From CAXMQS01 sp964195995 (GTDB lineage: Bacteria > Actinomycetota > Acidimicrobiia > Spongiisociales > JAOTWH01), in the NCBI GenBank assembly GCA_964195995.1, contig CAXMQS010000095.1, positions 46,374 to 110,373 on the forward strand: a DNA stretch of 64,000 nt. The letters are read 5' to 3'. A program made the position numbers and the translations under genes. The notes beneath the pieces were generated by a model, which had not been told where the DNA came from, made no database searches, and was given only the letters and a program-made list of their open reading frames with translations. This document shows positions 10,016-20,162 of this stretch, in pieces (the stretch's first letter is position 1; each line of letters opens with the position of its first letter).

Positions 10016-10408
10016 ATGCGGCGCAGCGCCCTCCTCGCTCTCATATTCGTCGCCCTCGCATCGTGCGGTGACTCGACGGCTCCGACGGTCATCTTCGGTG
10101 AAGGGACGATTCCGCCGGCCATCCCTGACGACTTCCCGGTTCCAGACGCCGCCGTCATCGGTGCCACCCTCATAGACACCATCAACACCAAGAGCGAGTT
10201 CGAGTTTCGGACCACCGCCGGCCTCGAGGCGCTCGTTCAGTCCCTGAGCCTCGGGCTCGTTGACGCCGGCTTCGTCGTCGACAACTCCAGCGGTAACGCC
10301 GTGCAATGGAGCATCAGTTTTCGGCGAGGCAGCCTCGAAGGATCTATCGAATTGAGATTCGTCGAGGCTGCGGTGTCCCAGGGCGTCGTGAGGGTGAACG
10401 ACGCGTGA
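10016..10408 (+). CDS. Small lipoprotein
   Basis: One hundred and thirty residues with a lipoprotein signal: MRRSALLALIFVALASC, where LASC is a lipobox and the cysteine (residue 17) would be lipidated. The mature part begins GDSTAPTVIFGEG and has IPDDFPVPDAAVIG, a phrase seen in several actinobacterial lipoproteins of unknown function. It is probably anchored to the outer face of the membrane. Its TGA overlaps the GTG of the next small gene. The role is unknown. Confidence 0.8.
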   Translation: MRRSALLALIFVALASCGDSTAPTVIFGEGTIPPAIPDDFPVPDAAVIGATLIDTINTKSEFEFRTTAGLEALVQSLSLGLVDAGFVVDNSSGNAVQWSISFRRGSLEGSIELRFVEAAVSQGVVRVNDA

Positions 10409-10611
10409 GCCGCTTGCGACAGTTCGCCGACCACCGTTTCGTGGCGACGAGGGACGACATGGTCGTCTACGACTGCGACGACGCAGACCAGTTTGCCGCT
10501 CTCACCGAGAGAGTGACCAACGAGGACCTGGTCGGCCGAACCATGCTGTCGTCATTCGGTCCTGACACGCTCGCCGAGGCGCGCAACCGCGGGTTCCGTC
10601 CGCTCAGCTAG
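10405..10611 (+). CDS. Hypothetical protein (68 aa)
   Basis: A 68-residue soluble-looking protein starting with GTG at 10405 inside the lipoprotein stop (GTGA). It reads VSRLRQFADHRFVATRDDMV and ends EARNRGFRPLS. I recognise no family. The coupling to the lipoprotein gene is the main argument that it is expressed. Its 3' end overlaps the convergent hydrolase gene by 8 bp. Confidence 0.6.
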   Translation: MSRLRQFADHRFVATRDDMVVYDCDDADQFAALTERVTNEDLVGRTMLSSFGPDTLAEARNRGFRPLS

Positions 10612-11239
10612 CGAGGTGGTCGGCAAGCAACTCGCCGACCCTTTGCTCCCTGAAGTAGAAGAAATGGTCGCTGCCCTCGAGGATCTCGAGGTCGGCGTCG
10701 ATCGAGGCGGCGTAGTCGGCGAGCTCGGCGGGCGTCACGAACTGGTCGCGACTTCCCACGATGAAGAGTCGTCGGCCGCCGGCGAGGTCGCCCGGCTCGG
10801 GTAGGACGGGAACGAGGTCCATGGTCACCGGAGGGGCGATGCCGACATAGGACGCGGAGCTTCCGGCGCCTGCCTGCCAGCGAAGCGCGGTTGCTGCTCC
10901 GAACGACCATCCGGCCAGTCCAACCGATAATCCATAGAGGTTTGCAGCTTCTTTCATGGCGGCGTCAACATCGTCGATCTCTCCAACCCCTCCGCTCCAT
11001 TCTCCCGTTGATTCGCCAACGCCGCGGAAGTTGAAGCGCAGTACCGCAAGGCCTCCGGCGACCATGGCCTTGGTCACTTTGTGCATCAAGGGCGCTCGCA
11101 TTGTGCCCCCGTGCTGGGGGTGTGGATGACAGAAGACGACGGCTGCGGTTGGCTCGTTGTCTGGGAGATCCCAGCGCGCTTCGAGGTCGATACCACTGTG
11201 GGAGATCTTCACCCAACGAGCGTAACTAGCTGCCAACAT
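10604..11239 (-). CDS. Alpha/beta hydrolase
   Basis: A 211-residue alpha/beta hydrolase. It has CHPHPQHGGTM near the oxyanion region, FNFRGVGESTGEW, the nucleophile elbow GWSFGA (Ser), an Asp in GSRDQFVTP and the catalytic His in EGSDHFFYF, so the full triad is present. Related small hydrolases act on esters or serve as dienelactone-hydrolase-like enzymes; the substrate is not known. It is read opposite to the genes on both sides and overlaps the 68-aa gene at its 3' end. Confidence 0.88.
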   Translation of the reverse strand: MLAASYARWVKISHSGIDLEARWDLPDNEPTAAVVFCHPHPQHGGTMRAPLMHKVTKAMVAGGLAVLRFNFRGVGESTGEWSGGVGEIDDVDAAMKEAANLYGLSVGLAGWSFGAATALRWQAGAGSSASYVGIAPPVTMDLVPVLPEPGDLAGGRRLFIVGSRDQFVTPAELADYAASIDADLEILEGSDHFFYFREQRVGELLADHLAS

Positions 11240-11301
11240 TCCACGCTCCGTAATCGCTTACACAAAGCTTCAAGAGTTGCCGACGACGCTCGCCTAGGTT
11301 C

Positions 11302-11388
11302 CTATAGCGTGGCGAAGTAGACGGCGCCGGCAACCAGGATCACGAGAGCGGAGATGGCCGCAGCAAGAATCAGGTACCTGGTCTGCAC
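11302..11388 (-). CDS. Possible 28-residue single-helix membrane peptide
   Basis: Read leftward from a GTG, this short frame codes 28 residues (starts VQTRYLILAAAISALVILVA and ends AVYFATL), which is almost entirely one transmembrane helix. It lies in the 239-bp gap between the hydrolase and lpdA. A good Shine-Dalgarno is not placed right before the GTG, and codon statistics are weak at this length. The rest of this gap shows nothing I can name. Confidence 0.3.
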   Translation of the reverse strand: MQTRYLILAAAISALVILVAGAVYFATL

Positions 11389-11478
11389 CGTCGCGAGCGT
11401 AACCCAAAGAGTCCGGTGGCCCCTCCTGGCAACGACGGTGTCGCGCTAGCCTCGGTGGCCCCATCGGCCGGAGGTCTT

Positions 11479-12837
11479 GTGTACGACGTCGTCATCCTCG
11501 GCGGCGGACCCGGCGGTTACGCAGCCGCCCTTTACGCCCACAACTTCGGCCTTTCTGTTGCAATGGTCGAGAAGGACAAGATCGGCGGTACTTGCCTCCA
11601 CCGCGGTTGCATTCCTGCCAAGAGCTGGCTTCATTCCGCAGAGCTGCTCGATGAGGTTCGCCATGCCGGAGATCACGGGGTGGTCGTCGGCGAGCCGACC
11701 TTCGATTGGACTGCCGGCAAGGACCGCAAGGACAAAGTGGTCGGCCAGCTTCACAAGGGTTTGACCGGACTCCTCAAGTCGAGAGGCGTCGACATGATCG
11801 ACGGCTTCGGCAAGCTGGCGGGGCCGGGCAAGGTCGACGTCGGTGGCACCGTCCTCGAGGGACATAAGGTCATCCTGGCGACAGGTTCGGTTCCACGGAC
11901 GATCCCGGGCTTCGACTTCGACGGAGAGCGCATCGTGTCCTCCGACCACGCCCTCGACTGGAACGAGCAGCCGGCGCGGGTCGGCATCATCGGGGCCGGC
12001 GCCATTGGCCTCGAATTCGCTTCGATGCTGTCCGACCTCGGCTCCGAGGTGCACGTCTTCGAGCTCTTCGACCAGATACTCCCCGGCACCGATGCGGATG
12101 TCGTCAAACACCTGCACCGGGCGCTGAAGCGGCGAGGGGTCCAGGTCACCACGGGCGTCGAGCTCGAGCCACCGCAGCTGGGGGACAAGACGATCACCCT
12201 CAAGGCGGGCGATAGCTCGGCCGAGGTGGACGTCGTGTTGGTCGCCGTCGGGCGGGCGCCAGTTACCGACGGGATAGGCCTCGAGACAACCAAGGCCGAA
12301 GTCGATCGTGGATATGTCAAGGCTGACCTCGCAACCATGCAGACAGCAGATCCGTCCCTATACGCCGTCGGAGACCTTGTAGCGGGAACACCCCAGCTGG
12401 CGCATGCCGGATTCGCGGAAGGGATGTCGGCGATAACCCACATCGCCACAGGCGTCGCTGCCCCCGTTGACTATCGGGCGATACCGCTGGTCGTCTACTC
12501 CCGACCCGAGCTGGCAACGGTCGGGTTGTCCGCAGCCAAGGCCGTTGAGGACGGATACGACATCGTTGAGACCTCCCACGGTTTCGGTGGTGCCGCTCGT
12601 GCCATCATCCTTGGTCAGACGATGGGCACGGTCAAGGTCATAGCGGAAAAGGACGGTCCCATCCTGGGGGCTGCCATCGCAGGGCCGATGGCCGGCGAGC
12701 TGATTCACGAGTTGATGTATTCGGTGGCGTGGGAGGTCCTGCCATCGGAGGCGGCGGCGTTCATTCACGCCCATCCGACTGTCGCTGAGGCGGTCGGCGA
12801 GACGCTATTGGCAGCGACGGGCAAGAGCCTGCACTAA
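11479..12837 (+). CDS. lpdA: Dihydrolipoyl dehydrogenase (E3)
   Basis: A 452-residue flavoprotein that reoxidises dihydrolipoyl groups on E2 with NAD. It has the FAD motif ILGGGPGGYAAALYA, the redox disulfide GGTCLHRGCIPAK, an NAD-binding GIIGAGAIGLEFASML, and a C-terminal interface with HAHPTVAEAVGETL containing the catalytic His. I begin it at GTG 11479 (VYDVVILGGG), with GGAGG four bases upstream; an in-frame start at 11416 adds 21 residues without family support. It heads a run of lipoate-related genes and ends 10 bp before the E2 gene. Confidence 0.95.
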   Translation: MYDVVILGGGPGGYAAALYAHNFGLSVAMVEKDKIGGTCLHRGCIPAKSWLHSAELLDEVRHAGDHGVVVGEPTFDWTAGKDRKDKVVGQLHKGLTGLLKSRGVDMIDGFGKLAGPGKVDVGGTVLEGHKVILATGSVPRTIPGFDFDGERIVSSDHALDWNEQPARVGIIGAGAIGLEFASMLSDLGSEVHVFELFDQILPGTDADVVKHLHRALKRRGVQVTTGVELEPPQLGDKTITLKAGDSSAEVDVVLVAVGRAPVTDGIGLETTKAEVDRGYVKADLATMQTADPSLYAVGDLVAGTPQLAHAGFAEGMSAITHIATGVAAPVDYRAIPLVVYSRPELATVGLSAAKAVEDGYDIVETSHGFGGAARAIILGQTMGTVKVIAEKDGPILGAAIAGPMAGELIHELMYSVAWEVLPSEAAAFIHAHPTVAEAVGETLLAATGKSLH

Positions 12838-12847
12838 AGGAGTTCAT

Positions 12848-14259
<1,412 letters not shown>

Positions 14260-14263
<4 letters not shown>

Positions 14264-15885
14264 CCCTTCGGATTCGCTGGCTCGGGAGGCTGCCATACGC
14301 CGAAGCCTGGGATCTGCAGAAGGCAGTTCACGAGGGCAAGGTCACCGGCCGAACCGACGACGACTACCTCTTGCTGCTGGAGCATCCGCCCACCTACACC
14401 AACGGGCGCTTTGCCAACGGGTCCAACCTCTTGGTCTCACAGGAGCGGCTGGCTGCGGTCGGCGCCGAGTACTTCGAAGTGGATCGTGGAGGGGACATCA
14501 CCTATCACGGTCCCGGCCAGCTCGTCGGCTACCCGATCGTCGCCCTCGGAGACGGTCCCGACGTCACGGCCTACGTCCGGCGACTCGAGGATGTGTTGAT
14601 TGCCACCCTCGGCGACCTCGACATCAAGGGGTGGGCTGAGCCAGGGCTCACCGGGGTGTGGACGGACGCCGGGAAGGTGGCTGCCATCGGCGTCCGCATC
14701 AGTCGCCGATCGACAATGCACGGGTTCGCCCTCAACGTCTCGACCGACTTGTCCTATTTCGACAACATCAACCCGTGTGGGATCGCCGACCGGGAGGTCA
14801 CCAGCATCTCGGAGCTGGCCGGTAGGCCCGTTTCTATCGAGGAGGTCGCCGAGCTTCTGGTCCCGAGGTTTGCCGAGGCCTTCGGGCAGGCCGAGCCCGA
14901 GGTCCAGCTCGGGGCATTCGCCCGCGGGGCCGGCCGGCCCTTTGAGATCGACGAGCTTGTTGCCGCCGGGACATTCAGCGATCGTCCACTGGATATCCAG
15001 CTAACCCCACGCGGCATCCTGCCCGGCGAGCCGCAGCGCCCCGAGTGGATGAAGGTCAAGGCCGAGATGGGCGATGGCTATCGCGACCTGAAGCGCTTGA
15101 TGCGAGACCAGAACCTCAACACTGTCTGCGAAGAGGCGGGCTGTCCCAACATCTTCGAGTGTTGGAGTTCGGGCACTGCGACCCTCATGCTTCTCGGCGA
15201 GATTTGCACGAGAGCATGCGGCTTCTGTGATGTGGCGACGGGCCGCCCCGGGGAAGTCGATCTCGACGAGCCTCGGCGGGCTGCGGACGCCGTGGTGGCT
15301 ATGGGGCTCAAGCATGCGGTGCTGACGTCGGTGAACCGTGACGACCTCCCAGACGGAGGCGCCGCGGTCTTCGCCGAAACGGTCGGCCGGATCCGATCGC
15401 AGCTTCCCGAGTGCGACATCGAGGTGCTGATCCCGGACTTCAAGGGAGATACGGATGCGCTCGACACCGTGATGTCGGCGAAGCCAGATGTCCTCAATCA
15501 CAACACCGAAACCGTGTTGCGCCTGCAGCGAGATGTCCGCACGGCGGCCAACTACGGAAGATCCTTGGCGCTGTTGGCGAGGGCCAAGTGGCGCAACCCC
15601 TCAGGCGTTGTGAAGTCGGGCTTCATCGTGGGGATGGGCGAGACCGAGGACGAGGTCATGGGCGCTCTGGCCGACATGAGGGCTGTCGGCGTTGACCTGA
15701 TCACCATCGGCCAATACCTCCGACCGACGAGTCGGCACCGCCCCGTCGATCGCTATGTCCATCCCGATGAGTTCGGACGGTACGCCGCCGAAGGCGAAAG
15801 AATCGGGCTGCCACACGTCGAGTCAGGACCGCTCGTACGGTCGTCGTACCACGCTCGATCCGCCAAGGCAGCCGCTTGCCCATGA
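14260..15885 (+). CDS. Octanoyltransferase-lipoyl synthase fusion (LipB-LipA)
   Basis: One 541-residue frame holds both lipoate-synthesis enzymes. Residues 1 to about 220 are LipB: RGGDITYHGPGQLVGYP, catalytic K139 in GKVAAIG and C173 in NPCGI. Residues from about 245 are LipA, a radical-SAM enzyme: auxiliary-cluster cysteines C290, C295 and C301, SAM-cluster cysteines C316, C320 and C323 (CTRACGFC), and the terminal R527-SSY motif. LipB moves octanoate from ACP to the E2 lysine and LipA inserts two sulfurs. All key residues of both halves are present, so neither looks dead. The GTG start overlaps the E2 stop, and the end overlaps the M24 peptidase start. Confidence 0.95.
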
Positions 15886-16970
15886 GCGCCGACTATGCGG
15901 GCCGCATAGGTCGAGCGCGATCGGCGATGGCCGGCGCCGGCGTCGACTCGTTGCTGCTTTCAGTTGGGCCCGACCTTCCGTACTTCACCGGCTACGACGC
16001 CCCGCAGCTGGAGAGGCTGACGATGGCCGTCCTGGCTGCCGATGGCTCAGCGACTCTGGTGGTCCCGCGACTCGAGGCGATGAAGGTCACCGATGTCGGC
16101 GCATACGAGATCCTGCCATACGACGAGACGGACGACCCTGTTGCCATGGTCGCCCGGCTCGTCGGAGAGGCACGCCACGTGGCCATCGGTGACAAGACAT
16201 GGGCTGTATTCGTGTTGGCACTCCAGGAGTCGATGTCGGGCGCCGCCTTCCACAAGGCGTCGGACATCACGGCGTCCCTGCGAGCCATCAAGGACGCCGC
16301 CGAAATCGAAGAACTGGCAGCCGCAGGTGCCGCCTCCGATCGCGTGGCTGGGCGGCTGGCCGGTACCAGGTTCGCAGGGAGGACGGAGAAGGAGCTGGCG
16401 GCGGAGGTCAGGGCGATGTGCGAGGAGGAAGGCCACGACAAGGGTTGGGACCCCATCGTCGGTTCTGGGCCGAACGGAGCATCCCCTCATCACGGCGCCA
16501 GTGACAGGGTTATCGCCCAAGGCGACACCGTCGTGATCGACTTCGGCGGCACGATCGGCGGCTATCACGCCGACACGACCCGCACCTTCAGCGTCGGCGA
16601 GCCGTCGTCGGAGGTGGCGGCGGCATACGCCGTGTTGATGGAGGCGCAACGGTCGGGTGTCGAATCGGCCGTCGTCGGCACCGAGGCTCAAGGCGTCGAT
16701 AGGGCGACACGGTCGATTATCGACACTGGCGGATACGGCGACCTCTTCATCCACCGGACGGGTCACGGGATCGGCCTCGACATCCATGAGGACCCTTACA
16801 TCGTCGAAGGGAATCGGCAGGTCCTGGAGGCGGGGATGGCCTTCACGGTCGAGCCGGGCATCTACAGGCCAGGCGAGTGGGGGATGCGAATCGAGGACGT
16901 CGTGGTTGCCACCGACGACGGTCCGCGCAATCTCAACATGGCCAGCCATGAAATGGTGGTCGTAGCATGA
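15882..16970 (+). CDS. M24 family metallopeptidase (Xaa-Pro aminopeptidase-like)
   Basis: A 362-residue pita-bread-fold peptidase. The N-terminal creatinase-like domain begins MSADYAGRIGRARSAMAGAG. The catalytic domain has metal ligands in VIDFGGTIGGYHADTTRTF (two Asp), HRTGHGIGLDIHE (His), VEPGIY (Glu) and MRIEDVV (Glu). It likely removes N-terminal residues before proline. The ATG at 15882 overlaps the lipBA stop (ATGA) and is preferred over a TTG two codons earlier. It overlaps the transketolase gene by 4 bp. Its place in a lipoate-transketolase operon has no obvious metabolic logic. Confidence 0.9.
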   Translation: MSADYAGRIGRARSAMAGAGVDSLLLSVGPDLPYFTGYDAPQLERLTMAVLAADGSATLVVPRLEAMKVTDVGAYEILPYDETDDPVAMVARLVGEARHVAIGDKTWAVFVLALQESMSGAAFHKASDITASLRAIKDAAEIEELAAAGAASDRVAGRLAGTRFAGRTEKELAAEVRAMCEEEGHDKGWDPIVGSGPNGASPHHGASDRVIAQGDTVVIDFGGTIGGYHADTTRTFSVGEPSSEVAAAYAVLMEAQRSGVESAVVGTEAQGVDRATRSIIDTGGYGDLFIHRTGHGIGLDIHEDPYIVEGNRQVLEAGMAFTVEPGIYRPGEWGMRIEDVVVATDDGPRNLNMASHEMVVVA

Positions 16971-18922
16971 CCGCGATGAACACCGAACAGCTTTCCGTCG
17001 ACACGATTAAGGCTCTGTCGATGGACGCGATCGAGCGGTCGAATTCTGGTCATCCGGGGGCACCGATGGGCATGGCTGATATCGCAGTTGTGCTGTGGAC
17101 CCGATACCTGCGAGTCGACCCAGCGGACGCCGTGTGGCCGAATCGCGATCGTTTCGTCCTGTCGAACGGCCACGCCTCGATGTTGTTGTATTCGCTGCTG
17201 CACCTCAGCGGCTTCGGCGTGACCCTCGATGACATCAAGGCTTTCCGGCGCCTTGGGTCGCCAACACCTGGCCATCCCGAGCGAGAGCCCCACCTAGGCA
17301 TCGAGACGACGACGGGGCCGCTTGGCCAGGGCTTCGGCACGGCTATTGGCATGGCCATGGCGGAGCGACATCTCAACGCCGTCTTCGGCGACGATCTGGT
17401 GGATCATCGCACATTCGCCTTCGTCTCAGACGGCGACCTGATGGAGGGCATCGCCTCCGAGGCGGCGTCTCTGGCAGGTCACCTCGGCTTGGGCAAGGCC
17501 ATCTTCTTCTTCGACGACAACGGCATCAGCCTCGACGGCCCTACTGATTGGATATTCACCGAGGACGTGGCCAAACGCTTCGATGCCTACGGGTGGCACT
17601 CAGTGTCTGTCGACGGTCATGATCGTGGCGCCATCGCCGAGGCGACGGACGCTGCTCTGGCGGTGGGCGATCAGCCATCTCTGCTGCTGTGTCGCACTCA
17701 CATCGGGCATGGCGCCCCGACGAAACAGGACACCTCAAAGGCTCATGGGTCCCCACTCGGCACAGAGGAAGTCGCCGCAGCCAAGGAAGCGATGGGTTGG
17801 CCGGTCGACGAGTCCTTCCTGGTTCCCGCCGAGGTCAGTGAGTTCTTCGCCTCGGCGATGCAGGAGAACGCCGCCGCCAGGAGGGCATGGGAAGCTTCCC
17901 GAGACTCTGTGTTCGCGGGTAGTCCCGAGGTCGAGGACCTGTGGGGTCGCTACCACTCGGCGCCCACCGCTGGCCTCGATGTCCCGTTCTCGGTCGGGGA
18001 GTCCATCGCAACCAGGGCCGCCTCGGGCAAGGCCCTCAATACGCTCGCGGTAACGGCGCCTGGGCTTATCGGCGGCTCCGCCGACTTGTCCGGCTCGACG
18101 AATACCAACATCGATGGGTCTGACCACTTCGGGAAAGAGACGCCCGCGGGCCGCAACATCTATTTCGGAGTTCGCGAGCACGGCATGGGTGCCATCGTCA
18201 ACGGGATCACCGTTCACGGCGGGCTTCGCGGCTACGGCGGGACCTTCCTCGTGTTCAGCGACTACATGCGAGGCGCCGTCCGGGTGGGTGCCCTCATGGG
18301 TGCACCGAGCATTTGGGTATTCACCCACGACTCGGTCTTCCTCGGGGAGGACGGTCCAACCCACCAGCCGGTCGAGCACCTCGCAGCCCTCCGTTCGATT
18401 CCCAACCTGTGGGTGATCCGCCCTGGCGACGCCACCGAGACGGTCGAGGCGTGGGAGATGGCCTACAACCGGACCGAAGGTCCAAGCGCCCTCGTGCTGA
18501 CCCGTCAGGGGCTGCCCGTGCTAGATCGGTCGGCCGGCGGGGTGCAGCGTGGCGGCTACGTCTTGGCGGACGGATCAGACGTCACGATCATCGCTACGGG
18601 TTCCGAAGTGTGGGTGGCGCTTGAGGCAGCAGACATCCTGGCTGCCAACGACATCTCGGCCCGCGTCGTCAGCATGCCATGCGTCGAGGCTTTCGATCTC
18701 CAGGATGAGGAGTATCGGACCGAGGTGTTGGGCACGACCGCTCCGCGGGTCTCTATCGAAGCAGGCGTGACCGACGGGTGGCATCGCATCGTTGGCGACG
18801 GAGGGCTTTCGATCGGCATCGACCGATTCGGCCTGTCCGCTCCTTGGAAGGACATCGCCACTGAGCTCGGATTCACATCACAGGGGGTTGCCGAGCGCGT
18901 CATGGCCTGGCTCGGCGCTTGA
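16967..18922 (+). CDS. tkt: Transketolase
   Basis: A 651-residue thiamine-diphosphate enzyme that moves two-carbon units in the pentose phosphate pathway. Signatures are SNSGHPGAPMGMADIA, GPLGQGFGTAIGMAMAE, the TPP motif SDGDLMEGIASEAASLAGH, then the pyrimidine domain with GVREHGMGAIVNG and EDGPTHQPVEHL. Length and order match bacterial transketolases. ATG at 16967 overlaps the peptidase stop, and its own stop overlaps the next gene's TTG. I see no missing residues. Confidence 0.96.
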   Translation: MTAMNTEQLSVDTIKALSMDAIERSNSGHPGAPMGMADIAVVLWTRYLRVDPADAVWPNRDRFVLSNGHASMLLYSLLHLSGFGVTLDDIKAFRRLGSPTPGHPEREPHLGIETTTGPLGQGFGTAIGMAMAERHLNAVFGDDLVDHRTFAFVSDGDLMEGIASEAASLAGHLGLGKAIFFFDDNGISLDGPTDWIFTEDVAKRFDAYGWHSVSVDGHDRGAIAEATDAALAVGDQPSLLLCRTHIGHGAPTKQDTSKAHGSPLGTEEVAAAKEAMGWPVDESFLVPAEVSEFFASAMQENAAARRAWEASRDSVFAGSPEVEDLWGRYHSAPTAGLDVPFSVGESIATRAASGKALNTLAVTAPGLIGGSADLSGSTNTNIDGSDHFGKETPAGRNIYFGVREHGMGAIVNGITVHGGLRGYGGTFLVFSDYMRGAVRVGALMGAPSIWVFTHDSVFLGEDGPTHQPVEHLAALRSIPNLWVIRPGDATETVEAWEMAYNRTEGPSALVLTRQGLPVLDRSAGGVQRGGYVLADGSDVTIIATGSEVWVALEAADILAANDISARVVSMPCVEAFDLQDEEYRTEVLGTTAPRVSIEAGVTDGWHRIVGDGGLSIGIDRFGLSAPWKDIATELGFTSQGVAERVMAWLGA

Positions 18923-19593
18923 CGGAGTTCGTCGCCGAGGACATCTTGGCGGCGTGGGCCGCAGGACTGGCAGGCGCCGCAGCCATCGTCGCAGTGTGGC
19001 GCATCGTCGGCCCGGGGTTCCTGTGGCTCGCAGCTTTCACGGCAGCGCTCTTCGGGCTCCCTGCTCTGTTCATCGATCCGGGGGTGCTCCCTGCGGTTGG
19101 TGCCATCGCTCTCGTAGCTGCGGCGGTAGGGGCCAAGCACCCAGCTCGGGCCGCGGTTGCTTTCGCGGTCGCCTGTGCCAGCTTTCTCACTGCGGCCAGC
19201 GGATCCGGCGTGCTTGGGGCGATCACTGCCGCCATCTTTCTCGGTGGCATCAGCTCCGAGATGATCCTCGGGCATTGGTATCTCGTTGACCCTCGTCTTC
19301 CCCGTTGGGCACTGTTCCGGTTGGATACCGCAGCCATGGTTGGCCTCGGCGCCGAGGTGGTCCTCATGACGGGCCTCGGTGTGTTGCGGTGGGCCAATGA
19401 GGACGCCGTCCTCGGCTGGGCATTCGTCTTGATGGCGATCGCAACGGGCACGCTGCTCCTGGCGGTGAGGTTCTCCCTCAAAGAGATCGGCTACCCGGCC
19501 GTCATGGCGGCGACCGGTCTGAGCTATCTGGCGATGCTGACTGCCGTCGGCACCTCGGTCGTTGGTCGGATCGTCCTCGAGGGCGCCGGTTAG
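18919..19593 (+). CDS. Multi-pass membrane protein, unknown function
   Basis: A 224-residue, very hydrophobic protein with about seven predicted membrane helices and few charged residues. It has a conserved-looking stretch MILGHWYLVDPRLPR between helices. The TTG start at 18919 overlaps the transketolase stop (TTGA), which supports translation. It lies between transketolase and the cobalamin adenosyltransferase. I recognise no family. Confidence 0.75.
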   Translation: MTEFVAEDILAAWAAGLAGAAAIVAVWRIVGPGFLWLAAFTAALFGLPALFIDPGVLPAVGAIALVAAAVGAKHPARAAVAFAVACASFLTAASGSGVLGAITAAIFLGGISSEMILGHWYLVDPRLPRWALFRLDTAAMVGLGAEVVLMTGLGVLRWANEDAVLGWAFVLMAIATGTLLLAVRFSLKEIGYPAVMAATGLSYLAMLTAVGTSVVGRIVLEGAG

Positions 19594-19616
19594 TCCCTTC
19601 CTTAGACTGCGCCGCC

Positions 19617-20162
19617 GTGAAGATCTATACCGGTGGCGGCGACGATGGCTCGACTGGGCTCTATTACGGCGGACGCGTTCCCAAGAGTGCCGCCGGCCCC
19701 GAGGCCTACGGAACGGTCGATGAAACGGTCGCCGCGCTGGGGGTAGCGAGGAGCCTGGCGGATCCCGAGACCGCAGCTCGCCTCATCGATCTGCAGCGTC
19801 AGCTCTTTGTGGTCGGAGCCGAGCTGGCTACCGATCCTGCCAATCGCCACAAGCTGTCCGAAGGCGTCTCCCTGGTGACGACCGCAATGGTCACGGCGCT
19901 CGAGCAGCGCATCGATCTGATCGTCGAGGAATCTGGCATGCCGACGGAGTTCGTCGTCCCTGGTGGCAACGCACTGGCCGCCGCGCTCGACAATGCCCGG
20001 GCCGTTGCTCGCCGCGCTGAGCGACGGGCAGTGGCCGCAGTCAACGAAGGCAGCGACAGCCAGGTCGTTCCCTACCTGAATCGAATGGCCGACCTCCTCT
20101 ACATGGAGGCCCGCGCCGCGGAGTCCGAATGGCAACCCGTCCGTACCGAGGAGGACAAGTGA
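19617..20162 (+). CDS. Cob(I)alamin adenosyltransferase, PduO type
   Basis: A 181-residue enzyme that makes adenosylcobalamin from cob(I)alamin and ATP. Family marks are the N-terminal IYTGGGDDGSTGLYYGGR with PKSAAGPEAYGTVDE, then FVVPGGNALAAALDNARAVARRAERR and the ending YLNRMADLLYMEAR. The usual opening is YTRTGDDG; here it is YTGGGDDG, still consistent with ATP binding. It starts at GTG 19617. It probably supplies the cofactor to the mutase subunits at 8218 and 27963. Its stop overlaps the GTG of the leucyl aminopeptidase gene. Confidence 0.93.
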   Translation: MKIYTGGGDDGSTGLYYGGRVPKSAAGPEAYGTVDETVAALGVARSLADPETAARLIDLQRQLFVVGAELATDPANRHKLSEGVSLVTTAMVTALEQRIDLIVEESGMPTEFVVPGGNALAAALDNARAVARRAERRAVAAVNEGSDSQVVPYLNRMADLLYMEARAAESEWQPVRTEEDK

